DNA of 39,122 nucleotides from an uncultured Peptococcaceae bacterium (GTDB lineage Bacteria; Bacillota; Peptococcia; Peptococcales; Peptococcaceae). The position numbers and the translations under genes are program-made. The notes beneath the pieces are model-generated. The model saw only the letters and a program-made list of their open reading frames with translations. It did not search any database and was not told where the DNA came from. The stretch covers positions 1 through 39,122 of the forward strand of contig CATJSX010000063.1 of NCBI GenBank assembly GCA_949743265.1, read 5' to 3'. Below, in pieces: positions 39,047-39,122 of this stretch (positions within the stretch are counted from its first letter, which is position 1; the number at the start of each line of letters is the position of its first letter).

Positions 39047-39122
39047 TGACAAACGCTCCCCCATGGTTTATACTGGAATTGAAATATAACCCTTATACTC
39101 CCAACGAAAGGAGCGTCTGTCA
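39047..39122. repeat. 13-bp inverted repeat at the right edge of the window
   Basis: TGACAAACGCTCC (39047-39059) and GGAGCGTCTGTCA (39110-39122) match in 12 of 13 positions as an inverted pair, separated by 50 bases. AAAGGAG at 39107-39113, just before the window ends, looks like a ribosome-binding site. The pair could be the end of a mobile element with a gene starting past the edge, or a leader structure. The window is cut here and I cannot decide. Confidence 0.45.

Overview
The window is chromosomal DNA of a low-GC, probably anaerobic member of the Bacillota. Four things point that way: the order maf/radC-mreB-mreC-mreD-mrdA-minC-minD-minE, which is typical of Clostridia and Negativicutes; a cotJA-cotJB-cotJC spore-coat operon; a SigB/SigF/SigG-type sigma factor next to an RsbW/SpoIIAB-type kinase; and fermentative or anaerobic genes (acetate kinase, a multi-cluster ferredoxin-like protein). 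MinE fits both classes, so I do not decide between Clostridia and Negativicutes. No rRNA, tRNA, CRISPR array or complete insertion sequence was recognised.

Layout. 1-3300: tail of a MacB/FtsX-type permease, a two-gene radical-SAM DNA repair/modification pair on the minus strand, then comF and a 40-residue ORF. 3535-7636: a threonine/aspartate-family operon (ACT-domain regulator, hom, thrB, lysC) behind a clear sigma-A promoter and ending in a double terminator. lysC has an internal, Shine-Dalgarno-driven GTG start like that of Bacillus aspartokinase II. 7701-9818: secD-secF. 9955-17703: the cell-shape and division block, headed by one polypeptide that fuses Maf to RadC. 17793-20936: dacF, then pspC-cbiX-anti-sigma-sigma. 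21152-22785: two unrecognised genes, each preceded by a very similar SigB-like promoter. 22933-24098: the cotJ operon with a mother-cell-sigma-like promoter. 24310-28500: a small gene, rodA, an intact two-component system, and a polyglutamine lipoprotein with a PhoP/WalR-type direct repeat in front of it. 28525-32044: a small membrane protein, a four-motif iron-sulfur protein, an orphan membrane protein and an unknown. 32252-37043: a response regulator / histidine kinase / small membrane peptide / ABC transporter cassette. 37162-39122: ackA, an ECF-type S component, and an inverted repeat cut off by the window edge.

The two most interesting points are these. (1) The cassette at 32252-37043 has five frame-breaking lesions in four neighbouring genes, plus a damaged Walker A motif. 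All other recognisable genes in the window are intact. The cassette has patches of higher GC and looks like an acquired antimicrobial-peptide or drug response locus in decay. A hairpin ending in U7 covers the ribosome-binding site of its small membrane peptide. (2) The two promoters reading GATTA(A/G)-N14-GGGTA(A/T), in front of two adjacent unknown genes, suggest a small local regulon for the sigma factor encoded just downstream. The Maf-RadC fusion joins two proteins that are usually encoded by neighbouring genes.

All functions are assigned from motifs and family resemblance read by eye. No database search or structure prediction was run.
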